From Phoenix dactylifera (Eukaryota > Streptophyta > Magnoliopsida > Arecales > Arecaceae), in contig NW_024068262.1 of the NCBI RefSeq assembly GCF_009389715.1, forward strand, positions 1 to 64,000: a stretch of DNA of 64,000 nt, read 5' to 3'. Shown here piece by piece: positions 40,201 to 50,474 of the stretch. Under the pieces are notes generated by a model. That model was not told where the DNA came from, did not search any database, and saw only the letters and a program-made list of their open reading frames with translations. The translations under genes were made by a program, and so were the position numbers. The first letter of the stretch is position 1; every line of letters starts with the position of its first letter.

Positions 40201-43200
40201 CAAGATTCTACTAATCTCTCGCCATCAATAGTGATTTAATGTTTCAACCAACTTCTCTTAATATAACATGTCTCAGCCTCCAAATGTCTACTTCTTTCCT
40301 GCACTTGCGGATTTGGTTGGGGGTAGGCATAAGCAATTCTGTAAGTTCAAGCAATGATAAATGAGCTTCCAAAACTTAGAAACAAAGAGTTGATCTTGGC
40401 CAATGATTGATTTTGATTAGTTGAATTTATTAGAGGAAATATTGATTAGTTCATATCTTTAGTTATAGTCTAAGAAATCAATTGGACTCATACTAAATAG
40501 TAACATTGTATTTCAAAAGAAAATGTATGCTGCAATCTATACCAGACACCAATTCTCTTCTAGTGAAATCAAATCTTATAATATCTCATTCCAAAATTGT
40601 AATTGGACAAATAGTTATGGCATAGATGTTAGTAACATCCCCATTTTCTTGAAAGTCATAAGTTGAAAAGTCTCTTCTAAATACAAAGAAGAGCCATCTT
40701 GGGAGAGACTTGTCCAATCCAGTTATATTTCTTACAAGGAAACCCTTGCCTTGACCGACTCATGCCCTTCCAGGATTTTCTCTTGTATGATCCTAAGCTA
40801 CTATTTGTGCTCTCACATTTGTTGTATTATGAACAAACAAAATCCAATCTAGTCTTTTAGACTCCTAACCGCCAAACTGTTTAAATTTTTCCCATGTTCC
40901 GTGATGAGGTTTTCACAAATTACCATCAATTTCCTACATTATTCCACCTCCTATCCCTTTTGATGAGACCCTGCTATTTGCACACTAAAATTGCTGTGTT
41001 TATACTCTTGAATCTCTCCTTTCCAATCGTTGGGGTTTCATTTTTTTCTAAAGGAACAAGTTTTCTTTCCTCTGCACATTTGATTGATGCATATGTCTAG
41101 GTCATGAAAACAAATTTGTTATGTCCTGTTCTATTTAACATCGCATCAGGCCAGAATATGCAACTCTCTAGTCCTGAGCACATTGATATAATGCTCTTTA
41201 TCATATTCCTTGTTGATCACCTTAGACATTCATGTTTATGGTGTGCATAGGGTGGCTAAATTCTGACTTGAACTCACCAACCTGCATGAACCCACTCAAA
41301 ATAAATGGGTCTGGTTGGGGTTTTTTTGAAGTTGGATTTGGTTTCAGGTCAACTTGAAATCAGTCTGTTTATAAACTGATCAGCTTGGGTTTGCCCCCAA
41401 GCCTGATGGATCACCCACTGTGATCCAATCGGGAGCCAACTGGCTCACAAAGCTGATAGTTCATAGTTCTTCAATTTTTTTCCATATGGTTCAGTTCGCT
41501 AAAAGAAGGGGGGATATAAAAAGTAATGGACAGGTTGAGCCATGGGATTTTGGAATGTGGGGTTGCATTTTAGTTAGTTTTGTGCTTTATTAGTTTATGA
41601 TTATGATATATCCTAAATTTCTAAGTATTTTGTATTCATGATGATATGTTTAAAGTTAAATTTGACTTTCTTTTTTGTAGTCTTTGCATGTCATGTTTTG
41701 CTCCATTTTCGTTATAATTATCTGTATGATTGGTGAGTAAAAACTTAAATGGGTTGGTGGGCGTAAAATAAATGGTTTTGGCATGACTTTACAATTTCCA
41801 ACTTAACTATAAATGGATTGAGTATGGGCTGAGAGTTTTTTTCTTTAATGCTTGAACCGCCTCACACTCTCTTTGCCTTGCTCATTTCTTTGACACAAGG
41901 GCAAAAGCACCAAAAACTCAGGCTAATACCCATCAAAACATCACATCTCAAAACTTAACTCTCGAATTCTCTCCATCAGTCCCTTCTAACTCAGCAGATG
42001 AAACATTTGTTTCAATTTTTTCAATACCAAACAATTTGAACCCTCTCATCCTTCCACTCCCTGCTCTTCCATTGCACATATTATCATGAATAAACAAGAA
42101 TGTGAGAGAATGTTGCACAAAAATAAAACACAACGAACCTGATTTAGGGTACTAATTTAAAGTTACTTTTGTTGCACAAGAAGTGTGTACTAATTTATGT
42201 TAGGTTTGTCCATCAAAGTTAAGTCCATCTTATCTGAACTAAGGTTACCTTTGTATCTTAGGCATGGCTATCCTGTTGAATTAGCAAGCTAAAATTAATG
42301 GTAAAAGTGCTATTAGGTTCCACATACCTAGTCTGTGTAATTTGATAGTGATCCAACATGGTCATTGCACTTGTAAATTCAAATGCCAGTAGAAATGGCC
42401 TAGACTTATATCATTGGATATGTTTAGCACTTTTTGCTGAGAGACTCATGCATAGCCTCTATGTATGTTTATGGTAAATCAACCTCATCTTAATATTATT
42501 AAAGATTTATTTGTACTGATTTAGAGGCCAGTTTTATGAATTATATAAGTGGGATTAATTTCTTGAATAGGTGATGAAGATGGCTAAAGCATTGCAACGG
42601 TTTGGAATGAAACGAGCATTAGTAGTACATTCAGAGGGTTTGGATGAAATAAGTCCACTAGGTAAAATATCATATTACAGTTTTATTTGGACTGCTACAA
42701 AATCATTCAAATTTGAAGTGTCTCTCTCATGAGTTCCCGACTTGATGAGCATCCTTCTGAGTCATTTATCTTAGAACTCATAGAGAGCTTTGATTTCCTC
42801 AATCCTCACTTAGTGATTTGTAACAAACTACTGTTTTTTTTCAGGACCTGGATATTTTCTTGATGTTACTCCTGGAAAGATTCAGAAATTACATTTTGAT
42901 CCATGTATTTAACTTTTTCGATCACTCTCTCCCAACACTTTTGATAAGATGAACTGAAGTACACACTGTTTGTAGATACATGTCTTTTGCAAATGCATTT
43001 GTTGGAACTCTTAATCCAACACGTCTTTTGCAATTGCATTTGTTGGAACTCTTAATCCAACACAACTACAAATAAAAGCTCATTGGCTTGGTTTATGTTC
43101 CTACTGATCCAGAACTTGATGCTGCAGTGGAATTTGGTATTCCTCGATGTACTATGGAAAACTTAAGAGGGGGCGATGCAGAATTCAATGCTAGAGTTCT

Positions 43201-44662
43201 TAGAGATGTACTGTCTGGTCAGAAGGGATCAATTGCAGATGCTCTTGTAAGACCTTCTATCTGAATTATTTACTTCTTAAAGTTGATCTTGATTCCTTTG
43301 TTCTGTTTTCAAGGAGGCAAAGCTTTTCATTTTTGGTCGGGGATGAAAAGCGCTAGCTACTTTTCAGTTTTATTTTGCCATTTAAGCTCTATTGTGGCCC
43401 TTGTAGGATTTCCTGGTATTATTTCCGATGTGATAAAATTGATCATTACCTCATGAGGATAAACTAGACTGGCTACCTTAAATATGCTTTGGTCTTTGAG
43501 GCCATATTGGTATCATGACATATATAATGGTTCATTCTAAGAATTTCCTAAAGCATATTAATTTGATTTGTGTGCGAACTTTTGATGAGTATAAAATCAT
43601 CACATCAGAAACGAAAATAAAATTGCTTAATTTATTCGTGGATGTGCTAGGGAAAAAGGATGTTTTCACTTTACATATCTTGTTAGAAGGTGAAAGAATT
43701 TGACTATGAGTGTTTATTGAACAAATTTTAACTTTAAGGGCTTATTTGGTTATTCCTACAGGATTGGGCTGAAAATTTTATAGGATTCATGGATTGGGCC
43801 ATCCATTTAAGCATGGCTCTATATCAACCAGATTCCATCCAGCCCAAATCTTATGGAAAGAAAAAGGACCTTTATAGGTTTTTTTTCCTTCTTGCAACCC
43901 AAAGGCTAGGATATGGGTTAAGTTTGGATAGATTCTTAGAAAATAGAAATTAGATGGGCCAACAGGCCTGATTCCTACATGATTTTTATCCCAATCCTGT
44001 AGGAAAAAAAAGTTTCATAATCAGGGGCTTTGAGCATCATGATTTTCTCTCAAAGAAAATTGATTGCAATGTGGAGAACATGTTGAAGGTATATGTAATT
44101 CTCCAAGTCAGACAAACCTTATAATGCAAGCATTCATCATCTCATAATAAATGGTCTGCCAAAATGTGGTAATTCAAAAATATCAAGTTGATCATTACAC
44201 TACAAATTTAAACTGGCACCCAAATCTTATAGGAAAAGACTTTACATGGATCTCCATAGGCATTATTTGTGATCAGCTTTCCAGATACAGGAGTTTCGGT
44301 TCTATTCTGTTCTTTTATAATATGGCCAATGAGAAACAACTATGGAGTATTAGTTCATGTATGAAAGGTTTTAAGATCCTTTCAGGGAGGATACTGGCAT
44401 TCAGTTTTGGTAAACAAAGAGCTTGAAGCAGGTTGACAACATACCGGTCATCTAGATGAATGGCTGTTATGATAGTTCCCCTGCCCCTCCTGCTTTATGT
44501 TATGCAAGGCTGCCCGTAACTTCAATAATTTTTTTGATGTGGTCAGAACATACAGCTCGTTTCAGCCACAACCTATGGAATAAATATAAAAACTGATGCT
44601 CTAATTCAAGTCATCAATAGTGGTGATCCCACTTAGGCAGCACTCAGCTTTTTTAACTGACT

Positions 44663-44734
<72 letters not shown>

Positions 44735-45117
44735 GCATGTGCGTGTGTGTGCATGGTAACGTACTGTGATAAGTTTAAGGGGGGAAAGGTTTCAAAAAGA
44801 TGTCTCTGAAAAATAACTAGTTTTACCAATTCTCCTTGAACATTCAGGTACTGAATGCGGCTGCTGCACTTTTGGTTGGCGGCCGTGTGAGCACTTTCGC
44901 TGAAGGAGTGGCTCTAGCAAAAGAGACACATCAATCTGGCAAAGCCATTGATACTCTGGAGTTATGGATAGGAGCCTCCAACGTAAGTGTATTGACTCTC
45001 TAAATGCAGTTGTGCTTGCTTGCTAAATGATTTTGTAGATCCCCAAGTTATGAAAAGGTCATATTTGGTTTCACTTTTCCTCATTTCATGTGGTGAATGC
45101 AGAGATTGAGAGGATGA
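37269..45117 (+). CDS. PAT1: Anthranilate phosphoribosyltransferase, plastid (tryptophan biosynthesis)
   Basis: Ten exons join in frame: 37269-37475, 37618-37761, 37891-38052, 38162-38245, 38533-38721, 42571-42661, 42845-42904, 43128-43246, 44848-44982 and 45103-45117. They total 1206 nt, or 401 residues plus stop. Residues 1-65 are an arginine/serine-rich transit peptide. The N-terminal helical part ([12 protein letters not shown]...[15 protein letters not shown]) is followed by [14 protein letters not shown] for PRPP binding, [25 protein letters not shown], the GLDEISPLG metal site and RGGDAEFNA. The enzyme joins anthranilate to PRPP, the second committed step to tryptophan. KQGNR replaces the bacterial KHGNR; I believe plant enzymes share this. 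The exon 5 acceptor at 38532 is the least certain (two AG choices differ by one codon). Intron 5 is about 3.85 kb. The last exon adds only RLRG. Confidence 0.93.
38722..42570. other. Long intron 5 of the anthranilate gene
   Basis: It is noncoding. 38940-39140 is an almost pure purine tract (GAAA/GGAA rich). 39935-40075 holds an imperfect tandem duplication around 'tcatctcttcagccatgtca'. No transposon with definable ends was found. The short frames here show no family match. Confidence 0.55.
42981..43061. repeat. 41-bp tandem duplication in intron 7
   Basis: The phrase 'gtcttttgcaa(a/t)tgcatt' followed by 'tgttggaactcttaatccaac' occurs twice in direct succession, with one internal difference. 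It lies between the exons encoding the FDP and LEFGIPRC halves of the protein. Confidence 0.9.
43738..44028. mobile_element. MITE of about 290 bp in intron 8 of the anthranilate gene
   Basis: Inverted ends: 'ttcctacaggattggg' at 43753-43768 is the reverse complement of 'cccaatcctgtaggaa' at 43989-44004. The outer ends GGGCTTATTTGG and ATAATCAGGGGC resemble PIF/Harbinger-type termini. The target duplication is not clear. Confidence 0.65.
44669..44732. repeat. (CT)n microsatellite in intron 8
   Basis: About 31 uninterrupted CT/TC units, 115 bases before exon 9 of the anthranilate gene. Confidence 0.95.
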
Positions 45118-45984
45118 GCCACCCCTCAGTTAAATTTGAACCATCATGCTTGTGACTTGGAAGTGCTCCGAAGATATTGCATCATGGCACCAGTATAAGA
45201 TCGCAACACAGGTCTCTGATTCTGTAATTTATGTGGCATTAATTGTTTCCATATCCATGCTAGGGCTTGTGCTGTTTCATTTTTCCTTCTTCTGCGTCTG
45301 TTCTGAAATGAAAAACATAATGCTTGTTGGTTCCATGGAAGGCTGGATGTCATGCAGGATTTTGATCAGATCAGTAGTACAGGTCGAATGGGTGGTTATA
45401 ACTCTGAATCAGATATTTGGCCTAAGTTTCGACGCCTGCTCCATTCTGTAAATCCATGACAATTTTTCAGAGGAACTGCACCTTAAGATTAAGTAGAATC
45501 TCTCTCTTGTTGCTCAGAATTTAGCTTATAGGTGTGCCTCTTCGGGGTAAATTGGAACGATACAGAGAAGATTGGCATGATCGAAACTTCCTTGTAATTA
45601 AACTTTGTTGGAGGGCTGAGTCCCTACCCCTCGCCATTAAATGATCGGAAGTTGCCGTTTAAACCCCTTGACTGGGTAGCGCGTCCCTTCAGGACCATAA
45701 AGATGAGCAGTTCAGGATGGATTGCCCCACATAAACAACAGCACCCGAAGACTAATGTTCCCCAATTAGAAATTCAGTATCAAAGTGTGCCTCAGTTTCT
45801 CACCATGTGAGAGGTACAAAGGAGCATTCGACACTGAAACCTCGAATGCATACTGGATTGAATCGATCAGATTAGCAACGGCGAGAGTTCCGCCAACCAA
45901 GCAGCGTAGCAATCAACAAAATGCCTTTGGCTAACATGATGAGAGAATCCCTTGAAATGGACTGTATCACATGATGGATGAGTC
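45118..45984. other. 3' UTR and spacer after the anthranilate gene
   Basis: This holds the probable 3' UTR of the anthranilate gene. Nothing else was recognised. Confidence 0.45.
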
Positions 45985-46700
45985 CTTTCCTTTAGGTAAT
46001 CCTACGAACTTTAGCGGGGTTTGGAAACTAAATGTTCCTATGCGGGTGAAAACTTTCTGGTGGAGGCTGCTATGGCTTTGGATTCCCCGTAAGAATGTCC
46101 TGATACAGACGGGGCATACTCGATGAGGATTGCCAATCCTGTGATCCATGTCCAGGCCGTATAGAAGATTGTGAACATGTTACGATGTCTTGTTCCAGTG
46201 CTACACAGTATTGGCAGCAGCTGAGTGCTATGTTTGGCCAGGATTTTTATCCCCATTCTTTGCCGGCTCTAGCGGAATACTTGTCCCGGGCCCTGGTAGA
46301 GAAACGATATCAATTCCTTATTGCTTATATTGCCTGGCTCATTGGGACAGTAAGCGTTCAGGCCATTTCTTTGCTGATATTTTGAAGCACTAGTTAAATA
46401 CTTCCTTCAATGCCCAAGCAAGGTACTGGGGTAGCTATGGAATAATTAAATGCAACCAGGTTTATGGAGTATTGAAGATTAATTTTGATCTTGGAGTATT
46501 GAAGATTAATTTTGATGGTGCTATTAGGGGAAAAAAAGGTCAGACTCCTTAGGACTGGGGGCAAACATCCGCCATCTTGTTTGGTGCCTTGTGCAGAGCT
46601 AGTGGAAGCTTGGCTTGGACTATATTTTGCTGTCCTCTGTGATAGCGCTGAATAGGATTGCTTAGAAGGGGACTTTCTTGCCATTATAACTTGGATTAAC
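45985..46700 (+). pseudogene. LINE ORF2 C-terminal remnant (zf-RVT, start of RNase H)
   Basis: Pieces in shifting frames read KLNVPMRVKTFWWRLL, IPRKNVL, EHVTMSCSSATQYWQQL (the zinc-knuckle region of plant LINE ORF2) and then GVLKINFDGAI (first acidic motif of RNase H). Stops and frameshifts separate them. A phrase 'ggagtattgaagattaattt' is duplicated about 30 bases apart at 46466-46515. Confidence 0.7.
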
Positions 46701-46713
46701 AGTAATATTTTTA

Positions 46714-47413
46714 GGCCTCGTTTGGCAGAGCTTTTGGAGGGCTAAAAGGTACTCTTTTGCCCTCCAAAAGCACTTTTAGATGGAATAGAAGTATTTGGTA
46801 AAAAAATTGAAAAGTTGCTTTAGCTTTGCCAGAAAGCTAAAATAGCTTTTTGGGTTCTAGCTTCTTTAGAAAAGTATTTTTAGAGCCTATCGAAAAGTTG
46901 TTTTAGGTCATAAATTTTTTTTTGGACCAAAATACCATAATAAAATATAATAATTATAGAAAATAATAATATTAATATATAATGATAATAATTATAATAT
47001 TTTATATCTTTATTATTGTATTATACTATAAATATAATATTATATTATATTATATCATAATATATTGATATATTATGTTATATAATATCAAATTATGTTA
47101 TATTATTATGCTATAGTATACACGATTATATTACTATATCATAATAATATTATATTACATTATAGTAATATTATACTATATTATATATTTATGTATTAAT
47201 ATATATTATATTTTATTATGCTCTATTGTATAATACTATGCAATGTTTTTTATGGTTATTTTGACAAATCAAAAGTACTTTCTCAGTTTGTTTACCAAAC
47301 ACATATTAAAGTCTTACAGTATTTTAAAACTATAGTTACTAAACATCAAATAACTTTTTATAAAAGTTCTACTTTCGAAAGCTCTACTGCCAACAGTTCT
47401 ATCAAATAGGGCC
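46714..47413. mobile_element. PIF/Harbinger-like MITE, 700 bp, TTA target duplication
   Basis: It begins GGCCTCGTTTGGCAGAGCTTT and ends with the reverse complement of GGCCCTATTTGATAGAAC...GGCAGTAGAGCTTT. It is flanked by TTA at 46711-46713 and 47414-47416, the duplication typical of this superfamily. The interior is extremely AT-rich (46900-47230) and noncoding. It inserted immediately after the LINE remnant. Confidence 0.75.
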
Positions 47414-47859
47414 TTAATAGGCACAAGATAACCCTCTTCTAAAGGATATGGAGGAGTATTGGATAGACGTTCTTAGCGATACATCAATAGTGAAGGAAAC
47501 CAAGCAACAGATTGGTCAACATTCACAATGAGGATCCGATCCAGCTTCCTCCCAAGCACATATTTTCTATAGATGGTTCTAGAGTAGACTTTACAAATTT
47601 TAGTTTAAGGCTTATCTCCAAGTTTGGGCTATTTATACCTAGACTCCAAAAGTTTAAAAAAATGTCAATTAGTTATCAAAACTTTAAAATTATAATAATG
47701 TGGTCTAGCTATCTATCTCAATTACAAAATGTTATCACATGAGAGTTACCTTATAACTAAACTTTTATCAAATTTCAGAACTGCCCTTCCCACTAGCTTA
47801 GTAAGGGCCTATTCTTTTGGCACAAATTGAAGGAGAAGAAAAAGAGTCACATGGATGGA

Positions 47860-48460
47860 CAGTTTTGAGATCTACGCAAGTAGTGAATGACAAATGATGG
47901 AGCGCTTTGAGATCCATGCAGATGGATGAAAGACAAAGGATGGGGTGCTTTGAAATTTGTGCAGTCATATGAATATTAGCAGACAAGCGCTTTGAGATCT
48001 AAATGGATGGACAATAGAGGATGGAGTACTTTGAGATCTATACAAGCGGATGGATGATATAGTACAGAGTGCTTTGAGATTTGTGCAGTGGATGAATGAT
48101 AGAGGATAGGGCGCTTTGAGATATGTGCAAGCAGATGGATGATAAGATGGAGTGCTTTGAGATCTGTGCATATGGATGGTTAACAGAGGGCGAAGGATCA
48201 TTTTGAGACCTATGCACGTAGATGGATGACAAAAAATGGAGCGCTTTGAGATCTCTGCATATAGATGGATGATAGAGGGTGGAGCCCTTTTAGACCTATG
48301 CAGATAAATGGATGATACAAGATGAAGCACTCTGAGATTTATGCAAGTGGATGGATGATAAAGAATAGAGTGCTTTAAGATCTATGCAGGCAAATGAATG
48401 ACACTAGATGGAATGCTTTGAGATCTATAATGATAGAGGACAGAGTATCTTGAGATTTGT
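47860..48460. repeat. Minisatellite, about 14 units of about 42 bp
   Basis: The core 'gcgctttgagatctatgca' recurs at about 47903, 47947, 47988, 48028, 48070, 48110, 48152, 48200, 48241, 48287, 48328, 48370, 48413 and 48447. The usual spacing is 40-43. Between cores lies 'gatggatga(t/c)a'. Because 42 is a multiple of 3, the minus strand stays open for 121 codons with a 14-residue period. The units are diverged. Confidence 0.85.
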
Positions 48461-48688
48461 GCAAATTTGTGGAGGGTGATATAAGCTTAAAAGCCGAGCT
48501 CGAGAGGAGGAGGATCAATTCGCTGCATCAAAGCGCATCGCTGCACATTAATTCTGCGTGCTTCCAACGTTTGATCTTCTAGCCCCAGACCTTTGTAGCC
48601 AGGAAAATCGTGGAATCTGGGCAGGAAAACTTGTGAAGGATTCATCCTCGATAATAGAAGTCGATAGAAGTCGAGTCTCTAAAAAGGA

Positions 48689-49566
48689 GGGTGGTTCTAT
48701 ATACACCCCCCCTATTGCTCAGGACACCCCCCAAAAATTAAAAAAAAATTAAATACTCTCTACACCCCCCCATTTGCTAAGGACACCCCTAAAAAATTAA
48801 AAATTCCTAAATTACCCCCCACCCTCCCCACCCCCTCACCTAAATTGCTCTCTACACCCCCCAAACCCCCCCACCCCGCTCTTCCCCTCCAAAACACCTC
48901 GCCAACGCCCAAAACCCCCCCGTTCCCCCTTCTCCCTCTTGTCGCCGGCATTCTCCCGATCTCCGACCACCTCGCCGGCTTCTCCCGGAACCACCTCGCC
49001 GGCTTCTTCCGAAATTTTTTTTTTTCACGGTTCGTGCTCCGTTCGGCACTGGATCGCCGAACAAAAGGCTTCTGTTCGGCTGAACAGTGCCGGACAGAAG
49101 CCTTCTGTTCGGCACTGTGCAGCCGAACAGATCTGTTCGGTTGAGGGTTGCCGAACAGAAGGCTTCTGTTCGGCACTGTTCAGCCGAACAGAAGCCTTTT
49201 GTTCGGCGATCCAGTGCCGAACGGAGCACGAACCGTGAAAAAAAAAAATTTCGAAACAAGGTGGAACACGTACCTTTGCGGCCGATTCTTCGTCCCAAAT
49301 CACTAGTTGCTTGTCCATGCTTCGAATGGGGCTTAAATCTCCTTCAAAGATCGCCTAAACGATGTAAATGGATCGAGGGGTTTAAAGGGGGTTTGAGGGG
49401 TGTTTTTTTTTTTTTCTTTTCAAAACGAAACGGAGGAGGAGGAAGGGGGGGTGTATGAGAAAATTTCAAGGGCAATATGGTAATTACACTAAAGGTTAGT
49501 TTGGGTATTTTTTTTTGGTTTTTGGGGGGTGTCCTTAGCAATAGGGGGGGTGTATATAGAACTTCC
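48689..49566. mobile_element. Mutator-like non-autonomous element with 10-bp target duplication
   Basis: The termini are inverted repeats of about 45 bp sharing TTCTATATACACCCCCCCTA and AGGACACCCCCCAAAAA. CTAAAAAGGA flanks both sides (48679-48688 and 49567-49576). Long inverted ends with a 9-10 bp duplication are the mark of MULEs. No transposase is present. Inside lie C-rich sequence, a 24-bp phrase 'ccacctcgccggcttct(c/t)c' in tandem (about 48968-49014), and a very long hairpin. On the minus strand, 'MDKQLVIWDEESAAK' followed by a strong donor GGTACGTG (near 49275) could be a captured exon. Confidence 0.8.
49010..49253. repeat. Near-perfect hairpin, 105-bp arms, inside the MULE
   Basis: Bases 49010-49114 pair with 49149-49253 (position i with 98263-i). 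I checked the stretches at 49010-49035 and 49081-49114 by hand and found one mismatch, at 49093. The loop is about 34 bases. The arms are built from inverted variants of CCGAACAGAAG/CTTCTGTTCGG, so smaller hairpins nest inside. The outer ends are T11 on the left and A11 on the right. Confidence 0.9.
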
Positions 49567-49576
49567 CTAAAAAGGA

Positions 49577-49996
49577 AGATGATTTGTTTGGCAGTCTCAG
49601 GCGTGCTCCCATCGGTTGCGCATCAGCGCTCGTGCATCGCATCGCACCGCACGATCCCATTTGAATATTGTAATATAAAACAGTGCAGAAGGCAGGAGGA
49701 TATATGTTTACCTCGGTTTCATCCGTCGGGACTCGTTAAGCAAGGAGGGAGGCCACTAATAAATTGCTTTATTCCTTCTCGGACGCCGGATCAATGGCCG
49801 TTTTAAAGGAGATAAAAAACTATATCGAACTCAAAGAGCGGTGAGGGAATAAATGTACGCGAAGGGACAGCATTTATTTATTTATCTCGATCGAGTGCAC
49901 CGCTCCGCTCGCCAACGGGAACACCCATCTTTGGTGTCAGCCGGCGATCGGTGCAGTGCATGGGCGACAAGTAGGCCGGCCCCATGTTCCATCTCA
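49577..49996. other. Spacer, nothing recognised
   Basis: No supportable gene or repeat lies between the MULE and the tandem LINE-fragment array. Confidence 0.4.
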
Positions 49997-50474
49997 CCAA
50001 TCAGAAATTCAGAAAGAAAACTCAAGCCGGGCTCCCTCCCGAAGCGACAAAAATACCCCTCCCTGGAGCCTCGACTCGAGCTAGCAGCCGGGCTCGATCA
50101 CGTTTGTTTAAGCTACATCTATCCACGCATGTTGCATAGAATTCAGGAACGCCTCACACTGATTGGCTAGCATCAGCTATCCATCTAAACGTCCATCCAT
50201 CTTCTTGGATGTCTTCATCCCTTGATCATTTCAAAGTAAACTTTGATGGCATCATGTCGATAGACCAAACGTTGGAAGGAGTTGAATTTGTGATCATAAA
50301 CCATTTTGGCAGGATGATAACATTAGGTGGTCACTGTATGCCTGGTCTTACTGCAGTTGGGGCTGAGATACGGGCAGCCAATCATAAATTCAAAACGAAA
50401 ACTCAAGCCAGGCACCCCGGGACGGATACAATAGGCCAAGCCCTCCCTCCCGAAGCGACAAAAATACCCCTTCC

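Noticed and set aside
47860-48460. CRISPR-like regular repeats
   Set aside because: There are no constant repeats separated by unique spacers. The whole 42-bp unit repeats and decays, and the host is a plant.
48760-49458. Cysteine/arginine-rich open frames with repeated FCSAEQ-type motifs
   Set aside because: They arise on both strands from the inverted CCGAACAGAAG units of the hairpin and so reflect its symmetry, not a protein.
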